This document shows positions 1 to 9,315 of a DNA stretch of 61,863 bases, piece after piece (within the stretch, counting starts at the first letter, position 1; the number at the start of each line of letters is the position of its first letter). A program made the translations under genes and the position numbers. A model generated the notes under the pieces. It did no database searches and was not told the origin of the DNA. It saw only the letters and a program-made list of their open reading frames with translations. Origin of the DNA: Pseudomonadota bacterium (GTDB lineage: Bacteria; Pseudomonadota; Gammaproteobacteria; Burkholderiales; Burkholderiaceae_F); the NCBI GenBank assembly GCA_029778535.1, contig JAKOQB010000125.1, forward strand, positions 1 to 61,863, in the 5' to 3' direction.

Positions 1-1
1 C

Positions 2-94
2 AATGCGCGTCGGCCGCATCAGAGCCTCGACTACCGCACGCCGGATGCGGTGTACTTCGAGGCGCTGGCCACGCGAGAAAGGAGGGCCGCGTAA
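2..94 (+). pseudogene. 3' end of an IS3-family transposase gene (OrfB tail)
   Basis: The frame beginning at base 2 is open from the window edge to a TAA at 92-94. It reads as the end of an IS3-type integrase-like transposase: RPHQSLDYRTPDAVYFEAL is the conserved C-terminal signature of that family (normally H-x-S-L-x-Y-x-T-P). Only 30 residues are visible, so whether the rest is intact outside the window is unknown. The stop codon overlaps the GTAA that I take as the left tip of the adjacent IS66 element. The natural stop may therefore have been replaced by the insertion. Confidence 0.75.
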
Positions 95-197
95 ACTGAA
101 CTTCGAATACGGGTTTCCCACCGCCGGCCGGTTCCTGGTTCGTTCGAGGCGACCGAACCGGCCGACCGTGGAAAACCCTGCACCGCAGTTCATCACC

Positions 198-1784
198 TTA
201 TCTCCGGCTCCAGCTGTTCAAAGAACCGGAGCCACCTCTAGCGGCCTGGCGCGCCGCCACGTTCCAGGGCGTGAGCGCATCAATCCGATTGATCGGATGC
301 GCGGCGATGCGCTCCAGCACGTGGCGCAGGTAGACGTACGGATCCATACCATTGAGCAGCGCACTGCCGATCAGGCTGTAGATCGCCGCAGCGCGCTCGC
401 CGCCGGCATCGGAACCCGCAAACAGATAGTTCTTCCGCCCCAACACCGCGCCGCGCAGCGCCCGCTCGGCAGTGTTGTTATCGATCTCGATGCGCCCGTC
501 GGCGCAATAACGCGTGAGCGCCGCCCAGCGCACGAGCGCGTACTTGATCGCTGCCGCCAGCTGCGACTTGGCTGACACCGTTCGCAGGGTGCTCGACAGC
601 CATGCGTGCAACTCAGCGCACAAGGGCACGGCGCGCCGCTGCCGCGCGGCCGCGCGCAGTTCCGCGCTTTGACCACGGATGTCGCGCTCGATCGCATAGA
701 GCGCGCCGATGCGACGAATCGCTTCGGCGGCCAGCGGTGAGCGATCGGCCATCCAGATGTCGTAGAACTTGCGGCGTGCGTGCGCCCAGCATGCCGCCTC
801 CACGATCCGGCCGCCGTCGTACAACGCGCCGAAGCCTGCATAGCCGTCGGCCTGCAGAACGCCGCGCCAACCGCGCAGGTGCGCTTGCGGATGTTCGCCC
901 TTGCGATCAGGCGAGTATCGGTACCACACCGCCGGCGGCGCGCGACTGGCGGCAGGCCGATCGTCGCGCACGTACGCCCACAGCCGACCGGTCTTCGTTC
1001 TGCCGCGCCCGGGATCGAGTACCGGCACCGGCGTGTCATCGGCGTGCACCTTCTCGGCGGCCAGCACATAGCGACCGACCGCGTCGACCAGCGGATCGAG
1101 CAGGCGCGCTGCGGCGCCAACCCACTCGGCCAGCATGCCGCGGTCCAAATCGACACCGGCACGTCGATAGATTCCCTGCTGCCGGTACAGCGGGCAATGA
1201 TCCCCGTACTTCGATACCAGAACGTGAGCCAGCAGGCCGGCTGTAGGCAAGCCGCGCTCAATGGGTCGTGACGGAGCGGGAAGTTGAATCACGCGGCTAC
1301 AGTGGCCGCATGACAGCTTCGGTCGCACGTGTCGCAACACGCGGAAGTAGCCGGGCACATAGTCCAGTTGCTCAGAGACATCTTCGCCAAGCTTGCGCAT
1401 GTGCTTGCCGCAGTCGGGACACGTGCAGCTCTGCGGCTCATGCACCAAGGTCTCGCGCGGCAAATGATCGGGCAGTGCACCGCGCGGCTTGAATCGTCGC
1501 CGGCCGCGTGCCTCGTTCGTCGAATCCTGTTCCTTCGAGTCCTCGGCCGCAATGCGACCGTCGGGCTGTTCGATCGTCGCCGCTGCGTGAGCGGTCTGAA
1601 GCTCTTCGATAGCCAAGCCTAGTTGCGACAGCGCCGCATCGGCTTGCTCGGAGGAGCGACCGAAGCGCCAGCGCTTGAGCCGCGCAATCTCGGCCATCAG
1701 CTGCGCGATCAACTCCTCGCGCCCGAGGAGCAGACGCTTCAACTGTTCGATGTCATCGGGCAGTTGATCGTGCGCGAGCGCCAT
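198..1784 (-). CDS. tnpC: IS66 family transposase TnpC
   Basis: This 528-residue protein has the full IS66 transposase layout. An N-terminal leucine-zipper-like helix (about residues 10-50) is followed by a zinc-binding segment with CPDCGKH and a paired CGHC at about 120-160. The DDE catalytic core then follows, with HADDTPVPV and QADGYAGF as the first acidic blocks. The C-terminal part carries EIDNNTAERALRG and GRKNYLFAGSDAGG, typical of the IS66 C domain. Length is normal and no frameshift is seen, so the enzyme may be active. It would catalyse cut-and-paste movement of this element together with TnpA and TnpB. It is the last gene of the element. Confidence 0.95.
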   Translation of the reverse strand: MALAHDQLPDDIEQLKRLLLGREELIAQLMAEIARLKRWRFGRSSEQADAALSQLGLAIEELQTAHAAATIEQPDGRIAAEDSKEQDSTNEARGRRRFKPRGALPDHLPRETLVHEPQSCTCPDCGKHMRKLGEDVSEQLDYVPGYFRVLRHVRPKLSCGHCSRVIQLPAPSRPIERGLPTAGLLAHVLVSKYGDHCPLYRQQGIYRRAGVDLDRGMLAEWVGAAARLLDPLVDAVGRYVLAAEKVHADDTPVPVLDPGRGRTKTGRLWAYVRDDRPAASRAPPAVWYRYSPDRKGEHPQAHLRGWRGVLQADGYAGFGALYDGGRIVEAACWAHARRKFYDIWMADRSPLAAEAIRRIGALYAIERDIRGQSAELRAAARQRRAVPLCAELHAWLSSTLRTVSAKSQLAAAIKYALVRWAALTRYCADGRIEIDNNTAERALRGAVLGRKNYLFAGSDAGGERAAAIYSLIGSALLNGMDPYVYLRHVLERIAAHPINRIDALTPWNVAARQAARGGSGSLNSWSRR

Positions 1785-1837
1785 GCACGAAGTGTATGAG
1801 GCGCTGGCTCACTTGTGCGCGTTGCTGCGCCAAGAAT

Positions 1838-2185
1838 TTACGCAGCGTGTTGTGGTTGCCACGTTCGTTGCGGTCTTCTCCAATCGATGCCTTCCAGCAG
1901 CATCGACAATTGCGCGCCGCTCAACGACACGGCGCCGCTCGTGGCCTGCGGCCAGATGAAGCGACCGCGCTCAAGACGTTTGGCAAACAGACACAATCCA
2001 TCGCCGCTCCACCACAACAGCTTCACGCAATCTCCGCGTCGACCGCGGAAGACGAACACGTGGCCAGCGAAAGGATCCTCGGCCAACTGCGTTTGCACCA
2101 ACGCGCTCAAGCCGTCGAACCCCTTACGCATGTCGGTCACACCGGCGGCCAACCAGATGCGCGTGCCGGTGGGCAGTCCGATCAT
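1838..2185 (-). CDS. tnpB: IS66 family accessory protein TnpB (Orf2)
   Basis: This 115-residue protein begins [20 protein letters not shown] and contains RKGFDGL and [14 protein letters not shown], the hallmark motifs of IS66 Orf2. Its ATG overlaps the tnpA stop in the sequence TGATG, which indicates translational coupling. A longer reading frame continues upstream, but that part only mirrors tnpA in another frame, so the ATG at 2185 is chosen. TnpB is required for efficient IS66 transposition in characterised members, though its biochemical role is unresolved. Confidence 0.93.
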   Translation of the reverse strand: MIGLPTGTRIWLAAGVTDMRKGFDGLSALVQTQLAEDPFAGHVFVFRGRRGDCVKLLWWSGDGLCLFAKRLERGRFIWPQATSGAVSLSGAQLSMLLEGIDWRRPQRTWQPQHAA

Positions 2186-2625
2186 CACACGCGCACGGCG
2201 CTCAGCACCCGCAGCACCGTGCGCAGCGCTTCGGCATCGACGCCGCCAACCAGTTCGACTCGCGCGCCGTGCAGTTCGATGACGATCATGCCGCGCGCTG
2301 CCGGTGTGCGCACCGTTGGCTTGGGCGAATCCGCCTGAATCGCGACGGGCAACAGCGCCGTGGGCGCAACAGAAGAGCGCTTCGCCGCGGGCGCCGCGCG
2401 CCGGTGCTTGACGATCCACTTGCGTACGAGATTGGCGTTGATGCCGTGCGCCAGCGCAATCCCGGCGACCGATACGCCAGGCTGCAGGCACCGCTCGACA
2501 ATCGCCCGCTTGTGGCTCGGGCTGTACACGCGCCGGCCATCGCCCTTGCGCTTGAGCACCAGGCCCGCTTCGCTCTGACCGCGCTCCGTCTCCAAGGTGT
2601 CCACCTCCTGCATGGTGGACACCAT
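2185..2625 (-). CDS. tnpA: IS66 family accessory protein TnpA (Orf1)
   Basis: This 146-residue protein has an N-terminal helix-turn-helix region typical of IS66 Orf1 proteins ([20 protein letters not shown] followed by the recognition helix and LVRKWI). It ends in a domain with the run [17 protein letters not shown]. It is the first gene of the IS66 element, 50 bases from the GTAAGCG tip, and its stop overlaps the tnpB start by one base. It probably binds the element's ends or regulates expression; this is inferred from the family. Confidence 0.9.
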   Translation of the reverse strand: MVSTMQEVDTLETERGQSEAGLVLKRKGDGRRVYSPSHKRAIVERCLQPGVSVAGIALAHGINANLVRKWIVKHRRAAPAAKRSSVAPTALLPVAIQADSPKPTVRTPAARGMIVIELHGARVELVGGVDAEALRTVLRVLSAVRV

Positions 2626-2644
2626 CGTCCCGAATCACACGACT

Positions 2645-2675
2645 CAATTCAAGACGGCCTTGAGAGGACGCTTAC
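2645..2675 (-). repeat. IS66 terminal inverted repeat, tnpA side
   Basis: Read on the minus strand from 2675, the tip is GTAAGCGTCCTCTCAAGGC, followed by sequence leading into the tnpA leader. IS66-family ends characteristically start GTAA. The candidate partner tip at 91 shares GTAA and scattered positions only. Confidence 0.6.
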
Positions 2676-2939
2676 GCCAGCCGGCAGCCCCGGCCAGGCG
2701 ATGCAGCTCTCGTAGTAGACCGGCACCGTGGCGCCGTCGGCCACCGCGCGCTGGATGTCGTAGATGCTGATGTAGTCGCCGAACACTGCGCGCGTGTTGG
2801 CGTCGGCCAGCTCGATCGGCGTGCCGGTGAAACCGATGAACGAAGCGTTGGGCAGCGCGTCGCGCATGTGGCGCGCGAAGCCGTCGATGAAGTCGTACTG
2901 GCTGCCGTGCGCCTCGTCGGCGATCGAAACGGCCTGCGT
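2676..2939 (-). pseudogene. hsdR: Internal fragment of a type I restriction subunit gene (hsdR)
   Basis: An open frame of about 88 codons is flanked by non-HsdR sequence on both sides and has no start of its own. It encodes the HsdR helicase motif II block ([16 protein letters not shown]) and motif III block ([10 protein letters not shown]), followed by [17 protein letters not shown] and VPVYYES. Identity with HsdR seems to end at the serine codon at 2706-2708. The next ten codons, up to the IS66 tip, do not look like HsdR. A complete HsdR is about 1000 residues, so both the nuclease and most of the motor are gone. Its orientation and position downstream of the truncated hsdM show that it belonged to the same type I locus. 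Confidence 0.88.
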
Positions 2940-2940
2940 C

Positions 2941-5900
2941 TCAGGAGCTCGCCATCAAGTCATCCACCGAACGCGCCACGATGTACCGCGCCGGTGCCTC
3001 CCCAACGTTCAGCGCCTCGAAGTGCGCCTTCCCGCACTCGATCTTGGCCCGCTCCGTGTCTCGCAGATCGTCCGTGAACAGCCCGCTCTTCGTCTCCACC
3101 ACGAAGTACAACCGCTCCGCACCGTCCTTCTCGACCAGCACCGCCCAGTCCGGGTTGTAGCTGCCGAGCGGTGTCGGCACGGTGAACCAGCCCGGGAGCT
3201 TGGCGTAAACCTTGATGGCGCTGTTCTTCTCGAGCTGGTCGCCGAAGCTGCGCTCGGTGTCCGAGTCGTACACCACCTGCTCGTAAACGCTCTTGGTGGC
3301 GTTCAGCAGGTTCTTGAGGTAGCCCGTCAGCTCCTCCTGCTCGAAGAGCTCCTGCGCGTAGTAGTACTCGTCGCCCAGCCGCTGGTACTTGATGCCGTCC
3401 ACTATTGCCAGACGCTTGCAGCGGTTGATGGCCTCGGCGGTCAGCTCGATGAAGGCCTGCGGGTTGCGCTTGAAGTCGTCGAGCCGCCGGCTGCCGCTCA
3501 GGATGCGCTGGATGCTGCGCCGCGTGAGCTGGGTGCGGTCCTGCAGGTCCGTCAGCAGGTCGGGCAGCTCGATGTCGGCTTCGTCGAGCACTACCGTTGC
3601 GGCACCGTCCTGCTCGGTTGCTTCCACACCTGCCTTGCCAATGGCGATGTCGGCCTTGCGCCACTGCAGGCGCGTCTTCGGGATCGCGGGCGCCTGCTGC
3701 ACCGCGCGGATGCAGCTCTCGATCAGCTTCTCGTTGTCGAACTGCACCCGATAGGTGGTCTTGTGCTTGATGCGGTCCCACAGCGCCTTGAACTCGGCGC
3801 TGTGCAGCACCGCCTGGCGAGTACGCACCTGGCGCCGTTCGTTGGCGTTTTTGATCTCCAGGCGACCGGCCAGCTTCTTGAGCATGGCGGTGATCTGGTC
3901 GAGCTGCGCGGTAAAGGGCTCGGGCACGGTCAGCGTGCCATCCTTCAGCGCCTGCCTGAGCGAATCCTGCACCTTGCCCTTGGCGTCGATGTGACCCGCC
4001 GCCTTGAGGTGCTCCCACAGCGCCTTGGACTGCTCGACGCCGAGCGGTGCCGCGCTGCCGTCGGGCTGGGCGACCGTGACGCCAGCGAACTGGTGCGGCT
4101 CGACGACGCCGAATCGGATGCCGGTGTCCTGCTCGATCTCCTTCTGCAGGTTCTCGGCGAACCGCTCGTAGCTTTCCAGCGCCACCACGGTCAGCGTGTT
4201 GACCTCGAAGCCGCGGACGCGCTCGCCCTGCTGGTTGACGCACAGGCGCAGGCCGCGGCCGATGGTCTGGCGCCGCTCGCGCTCGGTCTGGATGTCGCGC
4301 AGCGTGCAGATCTGGAAGACGTTGGGGTTGTCCCAGCCTTCCTTGAGCGCGGAGTGGGAGAAGATGAACTTGAGCGGCGTGCCCAAGCTGAGCAGCTTCT
4401 CCTTGTCCTTCATGATCAGGTTGTAGGCGCGCTCGGCGTTGTCGCGGTTGGCCTGGTTGTTCTCGGCGGTGTCGGTCCAGCCGCCCTTCTTGTCGATGGA
4501 GAAGTAGCCGTTGTGCACCTCCTCGGCGGCTCGGGTGAGGTCCACTCCCTGAAACAGCGTGCGGTAGTCGGGCAGGTTCGCTGCGCGGCGGTACTCGTCC
4601 TCGAAGATGCGCGCGTAGTCACCCTTCACCGGGTTGCCGTCGGCGTCGTACGACCGGTACTTGGCCACCTCGTCGATGAAGAAGAGCGACAGCACCTTGA
4701 TGCCCTGCGGACGCAGCCGCTTCTCCTTGTCGAGGTGCTCGCGGATCGTGCGGCGGATCATCTCGCGCTGCACGGACAGCGCGTCCACATCGCCCCAGGC
4801 CTGCCCCGGCTTCAGGTATTGCGCGCCGCCCGGCACGCGCAGCTCCAGGTACTCGTCGCCCTTCGCCACGCGGATCTCGCCGATGCGGCAGCCGGCGTAA
4901 AGGGCGCGGCCGGTGGTCTGCTCCAGGTTGTCGCCGTCCTGCACGGTGACTTCCTGCCGCCGTACCTTGCCACCGGGGGTTTGCATGTCCAGCTCGACGC
5001 GCGCGCTGATCGTGCCACGCCGGTTGTTCACCGAGACCAGCCGCACGTAGGGCTTGTTGTGCGCGTCCTCGACCGTGGCCGAGGCCACTTCGATCTGCTT
5101 CACCAGCCGCTTTTCGTATGCATCCACCGCGTCCAGCCGGTAGACCATGTGGTGCTTGTCCACGTGGGTGGCCGAATAGCGCAGCGTGCAGAGCGGGTTC
5201 ATCGCATCGAGCGCTTCCTTGCCGCGTCCTTCGAGGCCGCCGTCCACGCTCTGCGGCTCGTCCACGATGACGATGGGGCGGGTGGCGCGGATCAGGTCGA
5301 TGGGCTTTTCGCCGCCGGTCTTTTCGCTGTCCTTGTAGAGGTTGTTGACGTCCTTCTTGTTGATGGCGCCGACGGTGACCACCATGATCTGGATGCTGGC
5401 GCTGGTGGCGAAGTTGCGCACCTGGCCGAGCTTGGCCGAGTCGTACAGGAAGTAGTCGAAGGGCACCCCCGCGTAGAGCCCCTTGAAATGATCCTCAGTG
5501 ATCTGCAGCGACTTGTACACGCCCTCCTTGATCGCCACCGACGGCACCACGATGACGAACTTGGTAAAGCCGTAGCGCTTGTTCAGCTCGAAGATCGTGC
5601 GCAGGTAGACGTAGGTCTTGCCGGTGCCGGTCTCCATCTCCACGGTGAAGTCGCCCGAGGCGAGCGTGCCGGACGGGGGAAGGCCATGGCGAAGCTGGAC
5701 ATCGTTCAGGTTCTTCAGCAGCTCGTCGTCGAGCAGCGTCAGCCGGTTGCCGACCCCCAGATCCGACTCGGCTATGCCCAGGGCCATTTGCTCAGGTCGG
5801 GTGCCGGGAAACAGATCCGACCCCACAGGCGTCGGAGCCTTCATCGTCACCGTGAACTCCGTGCGGCAGATCTCCTGCCCGCGGAACAGATCGCAGACGG

Positions 5901-5952
5901 CCTCGATGGCCTGGAGCTGATAATCGAGGTTCGGTTCGAAGTGGAGTTTCAT
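2941..5952 (-). CDS. res: Type III restriction enzyme, Res subunit (helicase-nuclease)
   Basis: This 1003-residue protein has all parts of a type III Res subunit. The Walker A motif is METGTGKTY (about residue 105), and motif II is DEPQ ([11 protein letters not shown]), the form typical of type III enzymes. Helicase motifs V and VI are in [14 protein letters not shown] and QTIGRGLRL. The C-terminal PD-(D/E)XK nuclease is visible as NPDWAV followed by VVETKSG. All catalytic residues that can be checked are present, so the enzyme looks functional. It would form a complex with Mod, translocate or slide on unmethylated DNA with ATP, and cut. Its ATG overlaps the stop of the preceding GGCT-like gene (ATGA), implying coupled translation. 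The hsdR fragment follows two bases after its stop. Confidence 0.95.
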   Translation of the reverse strand: MKLHFEPNLDYQLQAIEAVCDLFRGQEICRTEFTVTMKAPTPVGSDLFPGTRPEQMALGIAESDLGVGNRLTLLDDELLKNLNDVQLRHGLPPSGTLASGDFTVEMETGTGKTYVYLRTIFELNKRYGFTKFVIVVPSVAIKEGVYKSLQITEDHFKGLYAGVPFDYFLYDSAKLGQVRNFATSASIQIMVVTVGAINKKDVNNLYKDSEKTGGEKPIDLIRATRPIVIVDEPQSVDGGLEGRGKEALDAMNPLCTLRYSATHVDKHHMVYRLDAVDAYEKRLVKQIEVASATVEDAHNKPYVRLVSVNNRRGTISARVELDMQTPGGKVRRQEVTVQDGDNLEQTTGRALYAGCRIGEIRVAKGDEYLELRVPGGAQYLKPGQAWGDVDALSVQREMIRRTIREHLDKEKRLRPQGIKVLSLFFIDEVAKYRSYDADGNPVKGDYARIFEDEYRRAANLPDYRTLFQGVDLTRAAEEVHNGYFSIDKKGGWTDTAENNQANRDNAERAYNLIMKDKEKLLSLGTPLKFIFSHSALKEGWDNPNVFQICTLRDIQTERERRQTIGRGLRLCVNQQGERVRGFEVNTLTVVALESYERFAENLQKEIEQDTGIRFGVVEPHQFAGVTVAQPDGSAAPLGVEQSKALWEHLKAAGHIDAKGKVQDSLRQALKDGTLTVPEPFTAQLDQITAMLKKLAGRLEIKNANERRQVRTRQAVLHSAEFKALWDRIKHKTTYRVQFDNEKLIESCIRAVQQAPAIPKTRLQWRKADIAIGKAGVEATEQDGAATVVLDEADIELPDLLTDLQDRTQLTRRSIQRILSGSRRLDDFKRNPQAFIELTAEAINRCKRLAIVDGIKYQRLGDEYYYAQELFEQEELTGYLKNLLNATKSVYEQVVYDSDTERSFGDQLEKNSAIKVYAKLPGWFTVPTPLGSYNPDWAVLVEKDGAERLYFVVETKSGLFTDDLRDTERAKIECGKAHFEALNVGEAPARYIVARSVDDLMASS

Positions 5953-6488
5953 ACCTTCGCTCCGTCCAGGCGGCCCGCGGCGCTGACGATGCGCATGTTG
6001 CGCTCGTGGCGCGTGCGGTCGGGGTCTTCCGATGCCTCGACGGCCTCGAGACTGGCGATATAGGGCGCCGGCAGGCCGTGCTCTTTGGCGCCAGCAACCA
6101 CCAGGGCCTTGTACCAGGTGTAGGGCTTGAGTCCTGGATTGGTGGTGGTGGCGAAGTAGATCGACGCGGTGACGACGTCTCCATTCAGGATGACTGTCGC
6201 GTCCTTCTGGTCATATCCGTCGCCGAGGCCCTCTGCACGATCGAGAGCCGGCTTATCGTCGGCATCGATCTCATACACGACCCCGAAAACGGCGAGATCA
6301 CTACTGGCAGGTGCTACGTCGCACTTGCCCGATCCGTCCATGCTGCGCTTGTGCCACCGAAGTTCATGGCCGGGCAACTCCGCTACGCCCAGCGCCCGCG
6401 CCGACGGACAGCGCGCCTTGAGTCGCGCGGACAGCATGTTTGAGCCGTAGGCGAAGGTGCGAAACGTCGCTCTTGCACCGGCAGTCAC
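5949..6488 (-). CDS. Gamma-glutamylcyclotransferase-like (AIG2/GGCT fold) protein inside the type III operon
   Basis: The 179-residue protein starts with FAYGSNM, the substrate-binding loop signature of the GGCT/AIG2 family. It contains LDRAEGLGDGY, which carries the family's conserved catalytic glutamate. Family enzymes release 5-oxoproline from gamma-glutamyl peptides or amines. What substrate this one uses is unknown. It starts four bases after mod ends and overlaps res by four bases, so it is made together with the restriction enzyme. Such a protein is not a standard part of type III systems. It may modify a nucleotide, peptide or partner protein, or serve as a regulator; that is inference only. 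Confidence 0.85.
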   Translation of the reverse strand: MTAGARATFRTFAYGSNMLSARLKARCPSARALGVAELPGHELRWHKRSMDGSGKCDVAPASSDLAVFGVVYEIDADDKPALDRAEGLGDGYDQKDATVILNGDVVTASIYFATTTNPGLKPYTWYKALVVAGAKEHGLPAPYIASLEAVEASEDPDRTRHERNMRIVSAAGRLDGAKV

Positions 6489-6492
6489 GGCG

Positions 6493-8508
6493 TCACAGGC
6501 TCCGCACGTTCGTGAGGTGGTGCTGGTTCAGGATGGCGGCAAGATTCGTCTTGGCCACATCGTCGGCGAAGGCGCTGTCGCGGAACACGCAGGTGGTGTC
6601 GCCCGCCGGGGCGAGTGCCTTGTGCCAGGCGGCGATGCCCTGGGCCAGCAGCTCCACTTCGTCACGGGTGATCTGCGTGGCGAGGCAGGCCAGCAGCACG
6701 CCACCGCCGATGCTGTGTACGGCTTTGCCGGCGATGGTCTTGGTTTCGATCGGGACGCAGAGGTCGAGGCCCAGCTTGAGCAGTAGCTCGTAAAGGATGT
6801 CCTGCTCGGTGCGGCCTTCCTTAAGGTGCTCCGCGTGGTCGAGCAGTGTCTGGTCGAGGTTGTCTCGGTCCGGCTCCCACGCGCGGATGTTGCTGGAGTC
6901 GAGCTTGAAGACGCGGAAGCCGAGGTCGCCCGCGAAGGTCGGGTTCTCGGCCCTGATCTTCTTTGCGGCGCGGCGGAGGCGCTCCTTGGTCAGCTCGGCG
7001 ATATTGCGGGGCTTGCCGAGCGTGTCGCAGAAGTCGGCGGCGACCTTCTGGTCCGTGTTCTCGGGATCGAGCGGCTCGGGAAGCTGGACGAGGATGTAGC
7101 GGCGATTGCCGCCGTCGGCGGCGTTTTGGGCCATAACAGCTTGGCCGGTAGTGCCGGAGCCGGCAAAGAAGTCGATCACTACGTCGCTGCCGGACGTCAC
7201 CATCTCGACGATTTCCTGCAGAACTGTTTCGTCCTTAGGGAAATCAAAGCAATCGGCACCCATCAGGTCGCGAAGACGCTTCGTCGCTGCGCGTCCATCC
7301 TGATAAAAGACGCTGTAGGGCGCTTGGTACTCTTGATCTCGAAGATAAGCCTTGAGACAGGGGACCTTCGACTCGTCGTCGCCGAAGTGCACCCGATCAT
7401 CCTTGATCCATGTCTGCATCTTCGCCGGGTCCGGCGTGATCCAGCCTCGCGCAGGAATCTTGACCGGGCGTTTAGTCATTGGATGCAGGACCGCGTACTT
7501 GGGTCCGCCACCGCCCGGCCACGAAATGTCTGCAGGGAAGAACACCCCTCTAGCATCGACATGGTTGTAGTGCCTGTGCACTTTAGCAGGATGAGAGTCG
7601 GCGAGACCTTTGTACCACTCCTTCAGACCGGCGGTCATAGCGGCGTAGTTGGTGCCATGCTCGCGCTTGAGCTTTTCGTATTGGGCGTAGATGTCTTCCA
7701 GTCCTTTCTTTCGCTGCCGCCATTCGATCTTCTGCTCGGTCAGGAAGCCAGCGTCACGGGCGTAACAGACGATGTACTCGTGCGATACTGACACGAGCCG
7801 CGAGTCATTCTTGCGCCCAGCGGCCCATATCATGTCAGCGATGAAGTTCTCGCCGCCAAACACATCGTCCATGGCGAGACGAAGGCGGGCCTGCTCCGTC
7901 TCGTCGCAGGACACGAAAATCGCGCCGTCCTGCGTCAGCAGATCTCTTGCCAGCTTCAACCGCGGATACATCATGTTCAGCCAATCGGTGTGGAACCGCC
8001 CGCTGGCCTCCGTGTTGCTGCTGATCCTCCGCCCGCCCTCCACCTGCCCGGTCAGCTCCAGATAGTTCCTGATGTTGTCCTTGAAGTCATCTGGATAGAC
8101 GAAGTCCTTGCCGGTGTTGTAAGGCGGGTCGATGTAGATGAGCTTCACCTTCCCCGCGTAGCTCTTCTGCAGGAGCTTGAGCACCTCCAGGTTGTCGCCC
8201 TCGATCATCAGGTTCTGCGTGGTGTCCCAATCCACGCTGTCCTCCGGGCAGGGGCGCAGGGTGCCGGTGGAAGGCGTGAGCGCGAGCTGGCGGGCGCGGC
8301 GCTTGCCGTGCCAGTTGAGGCCGTACTTCTCGTCGGCATCGGTGACGGTCTTGTCGCCCACCAGTTGCTTAAGCACGTCCACGTTCACAGAGGCACCTTT
8401 CGGCCCCTCGGTGACCAGCTCGGGGAACAGCGCCTTCAGCCGCGCGATGTTCTCGGCGACGAGGTCGGGGCTTCTGGTTTCGGGGTCGTTCGCGGTGAGC
8501 TTCTTCAT
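6493..8508 (-). CDS. mod: Type III restriction-modification methyltransferase, Mod subunit
   Basis: The start at 8508 (MKKLTANDPETR) is chosen because the longer frame upstream is low-complexity shadow sequence. The 671-residue protein carries IYIDPPYNTGKDF (catalytic DPPY, motif IV, about residue 130) well before FFAGSGTTGQAV (SAM-binding motif I, about residue 425). This order defines the beta class of N6-adenine methyltransferases that includes type III Mod. Between them lies a long variable region, the expected target-recognition domain. It methylates one strand of an asymmetric site and supplies specificity to Res. A purine-rich AGGAG lies 15 bases upstream of the start. Length is typical for the family. 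Confidence 0.94.
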   Translation of the reverse strand: MKKLTANDPETRSPDLVAENIARLKALFPELVTEGPKGASVNVDVLKQLVGDKTVTDADEKYGLNWHGKRRARQLALTPSTGTLRPCPEDSVDWDTTQNLMIEGDNLEVLKLLQKSYAGKVKLIYIDPPYNTGKDFVYPDDFKDNIRNYLELTGQVEGGRRISSNTEASGRFHTDWLNMMYPRLKLARDLLTQDGAIFVSCDETEQARLRLAMDDVFGGENFIADMIWAAGRKNDSRLVSVSHEYIVCYARDAGFLTEQKIEWRQRKKGLEDIYAQYEKLKREHGTNYAAMTAGLKEWYKGLADSHPAKVHRHYNHVDARGVFFPADISWPGGGGPKYAVLHPMTKRPVKIPARGWITPDPAKMQTWIKDDRVHFGDDESKVPCLKAYLRDQEYQAPYSVFYQDGRAATKRLRDLMGADCFDFPKDETVLQEIVEMVTSGSDVVIDFFAGSGTTGQAVMAQNAADGGNRRYILVQLPEPLDPENTDQKVAADFCDTLGKPRNIAELTKERLRRAAKKIRAENPTFAGDLGFRVFKLDSSNIRAWEPDRDNLDQTLLDHAEHLKEGRTEQDILYELLLKLGLDLCVPIETKTIAGKAVHSIGGGVLLACLATQITRDEVELLAQGIAAWHKALAPAGDTTCVFRDSAFADDVAKTNLAAILNQHHLTNVRSL

Positions 8509-8546
8509 GATGCTGTCGTCTGTCTCCTGAGGTCTGTGTTCTTTGT

Positions 8547-9305
8547 TCAAAGTTTCGCCAACGCCTCGGCCCGGGCAGCCTCGGCGCGTTTCAGTTGCAG
8601 GTTCAGTTCCACCTGCCGGGGCACCTGCCGCTCCCTTGCCGCCGCCGCGCGCAGGCGGGCGATTTCGGTGTCGAGTCGGGCGCACTCGCGCAGTGCCTCG
8701 CGCCTCGTGGCAGTCTGATCGGGCGAGGTGACCACCGCAAAACGACCCGTCATCCGCGCGGCCAGCAGCGCCTGCAGCGTATTGATCCAGCCCTGGTAGA
8801 GCCGATACAGGTCGGCGCGTGGCTGGCGAGCCAGCGAGAGCGCCTCGCGAAAGGATGATTGCAACCCGTCTGGCTCTGAGCCCGTCAGCGTGACCGCCGC
8901 CAGCTCGCCGTCCAGCACCGTCGCCCCCGTCTCTACCTGCGACCAGCGCTTGTGGGCCAGCGACAGCGTGAGGCGCGCGCCCTCGCCCGCCAGCAGGAAC
9001 ACCGGGTAGGGCACCGCACGATGGATCAGCTCCGTCAACCGCTCTGTCCTTGCCTTTGCCCGGAGCACCACGCTCAGCACGGCAATCTCCAGGTACTCTC
9101 GCACTGCGTCGCGCAAGGCCGGCACACCGATAGTGGTGGGCTTAAGCGTCGCCAGCCATTGCATTTCCTCGATGCCCTCCTGGATGTGCCGCTTGTCCGC
9201 GGCCGTTGGTGCGCCGTGTTCTACCAGCAGTGTCTTGGGCACGCGGCGGTCCACCCGGGCGCCGGACGGCAGGTCGAGCGCGGCGATGAGGTCGGCTACG
9301 GTCAT
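8547..9305 (-). CDS. DUF4391 domain protein associated with the type III system
   Basis: This 252-residue protein opens MTVADLIAALDLP and contains VDRRVPKTLLVEHGAPTA and QWLATLKPTTIGVP, features I recognise from the DUF4391 family. The C-terminal third (from about residue 195) is charged and helical (ARLRAAAARERQVPRQVEL), likely a coiled coil. No catalytic motif is evident. DUF4391 proteins are recurrently encoded next to a helicase and a type III Mod, so a role in the restriction complex is likely, but the biochemical function is not established. It lies 10 bases after the helicase gene and 38 bases before mod. Confidence 0.85.
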   Translation of the reverse strand: MTVADLIAALDLPSGARVDRRVPKTLLVEHGAPTAADKRHIQEGIEEMQWLATLKPTTIGVPALRDAVREYLEIAVLSVVLRAKARTERLTELIHRAVPYPVFLLAGEGARLTLSLAHKRWSQVETGATVLDGELAAVTLTGSEPDGLQSSFREALSLARQPRADLYRLYQGWINTLQALLAARMTGRFAVVTSPDQTATRREALRECARLDTEIARLRAAAARERQVPRQVELNLQLKRAEAARAEALAKL

Positions 9306-9315
9306 GCGGTGGGGT

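Larger units (their letters stand above)
91..2675 (-). mobile_element. IS66-family insertion sequence, apparently complete
   Basis: The element carries the three canonical IS66 genes in order tnpA-tnpB-tnpC on the minus strand. The tnpA-side end is clear: read inward on the minus strand from 2675 it begins GTAAGCGTCCTCTCA, a typical IS66 terminus. The opposite end is placed at the only GTAA downstream of tnpC (91-94); its similarity to the first tip beyond GTAA is weak. I find no 8-base target duplication: 83-90 is AGGGCCGC and 2676-2683 is GCCAGCCG. The left border is therefore less certain, or the ends have been rearranged. The element cuts an hsdR fragment on one side and abuts an IS3 remnant on the other. 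Confidence 0.85.

Noticed and set aside
83..2683. Target-site duplication of the IS66 element
   Set aside because: The 8 bases flanking the two proposed tips differ (AGGGCCGC and GCCAGCCG).
2794..6063. A 1089-residue plus-strand open frame opposite res
   Set aside because: It mirrors res on the other strand; no motif is visible in it, while res has complete helicase and nuclease motifs.
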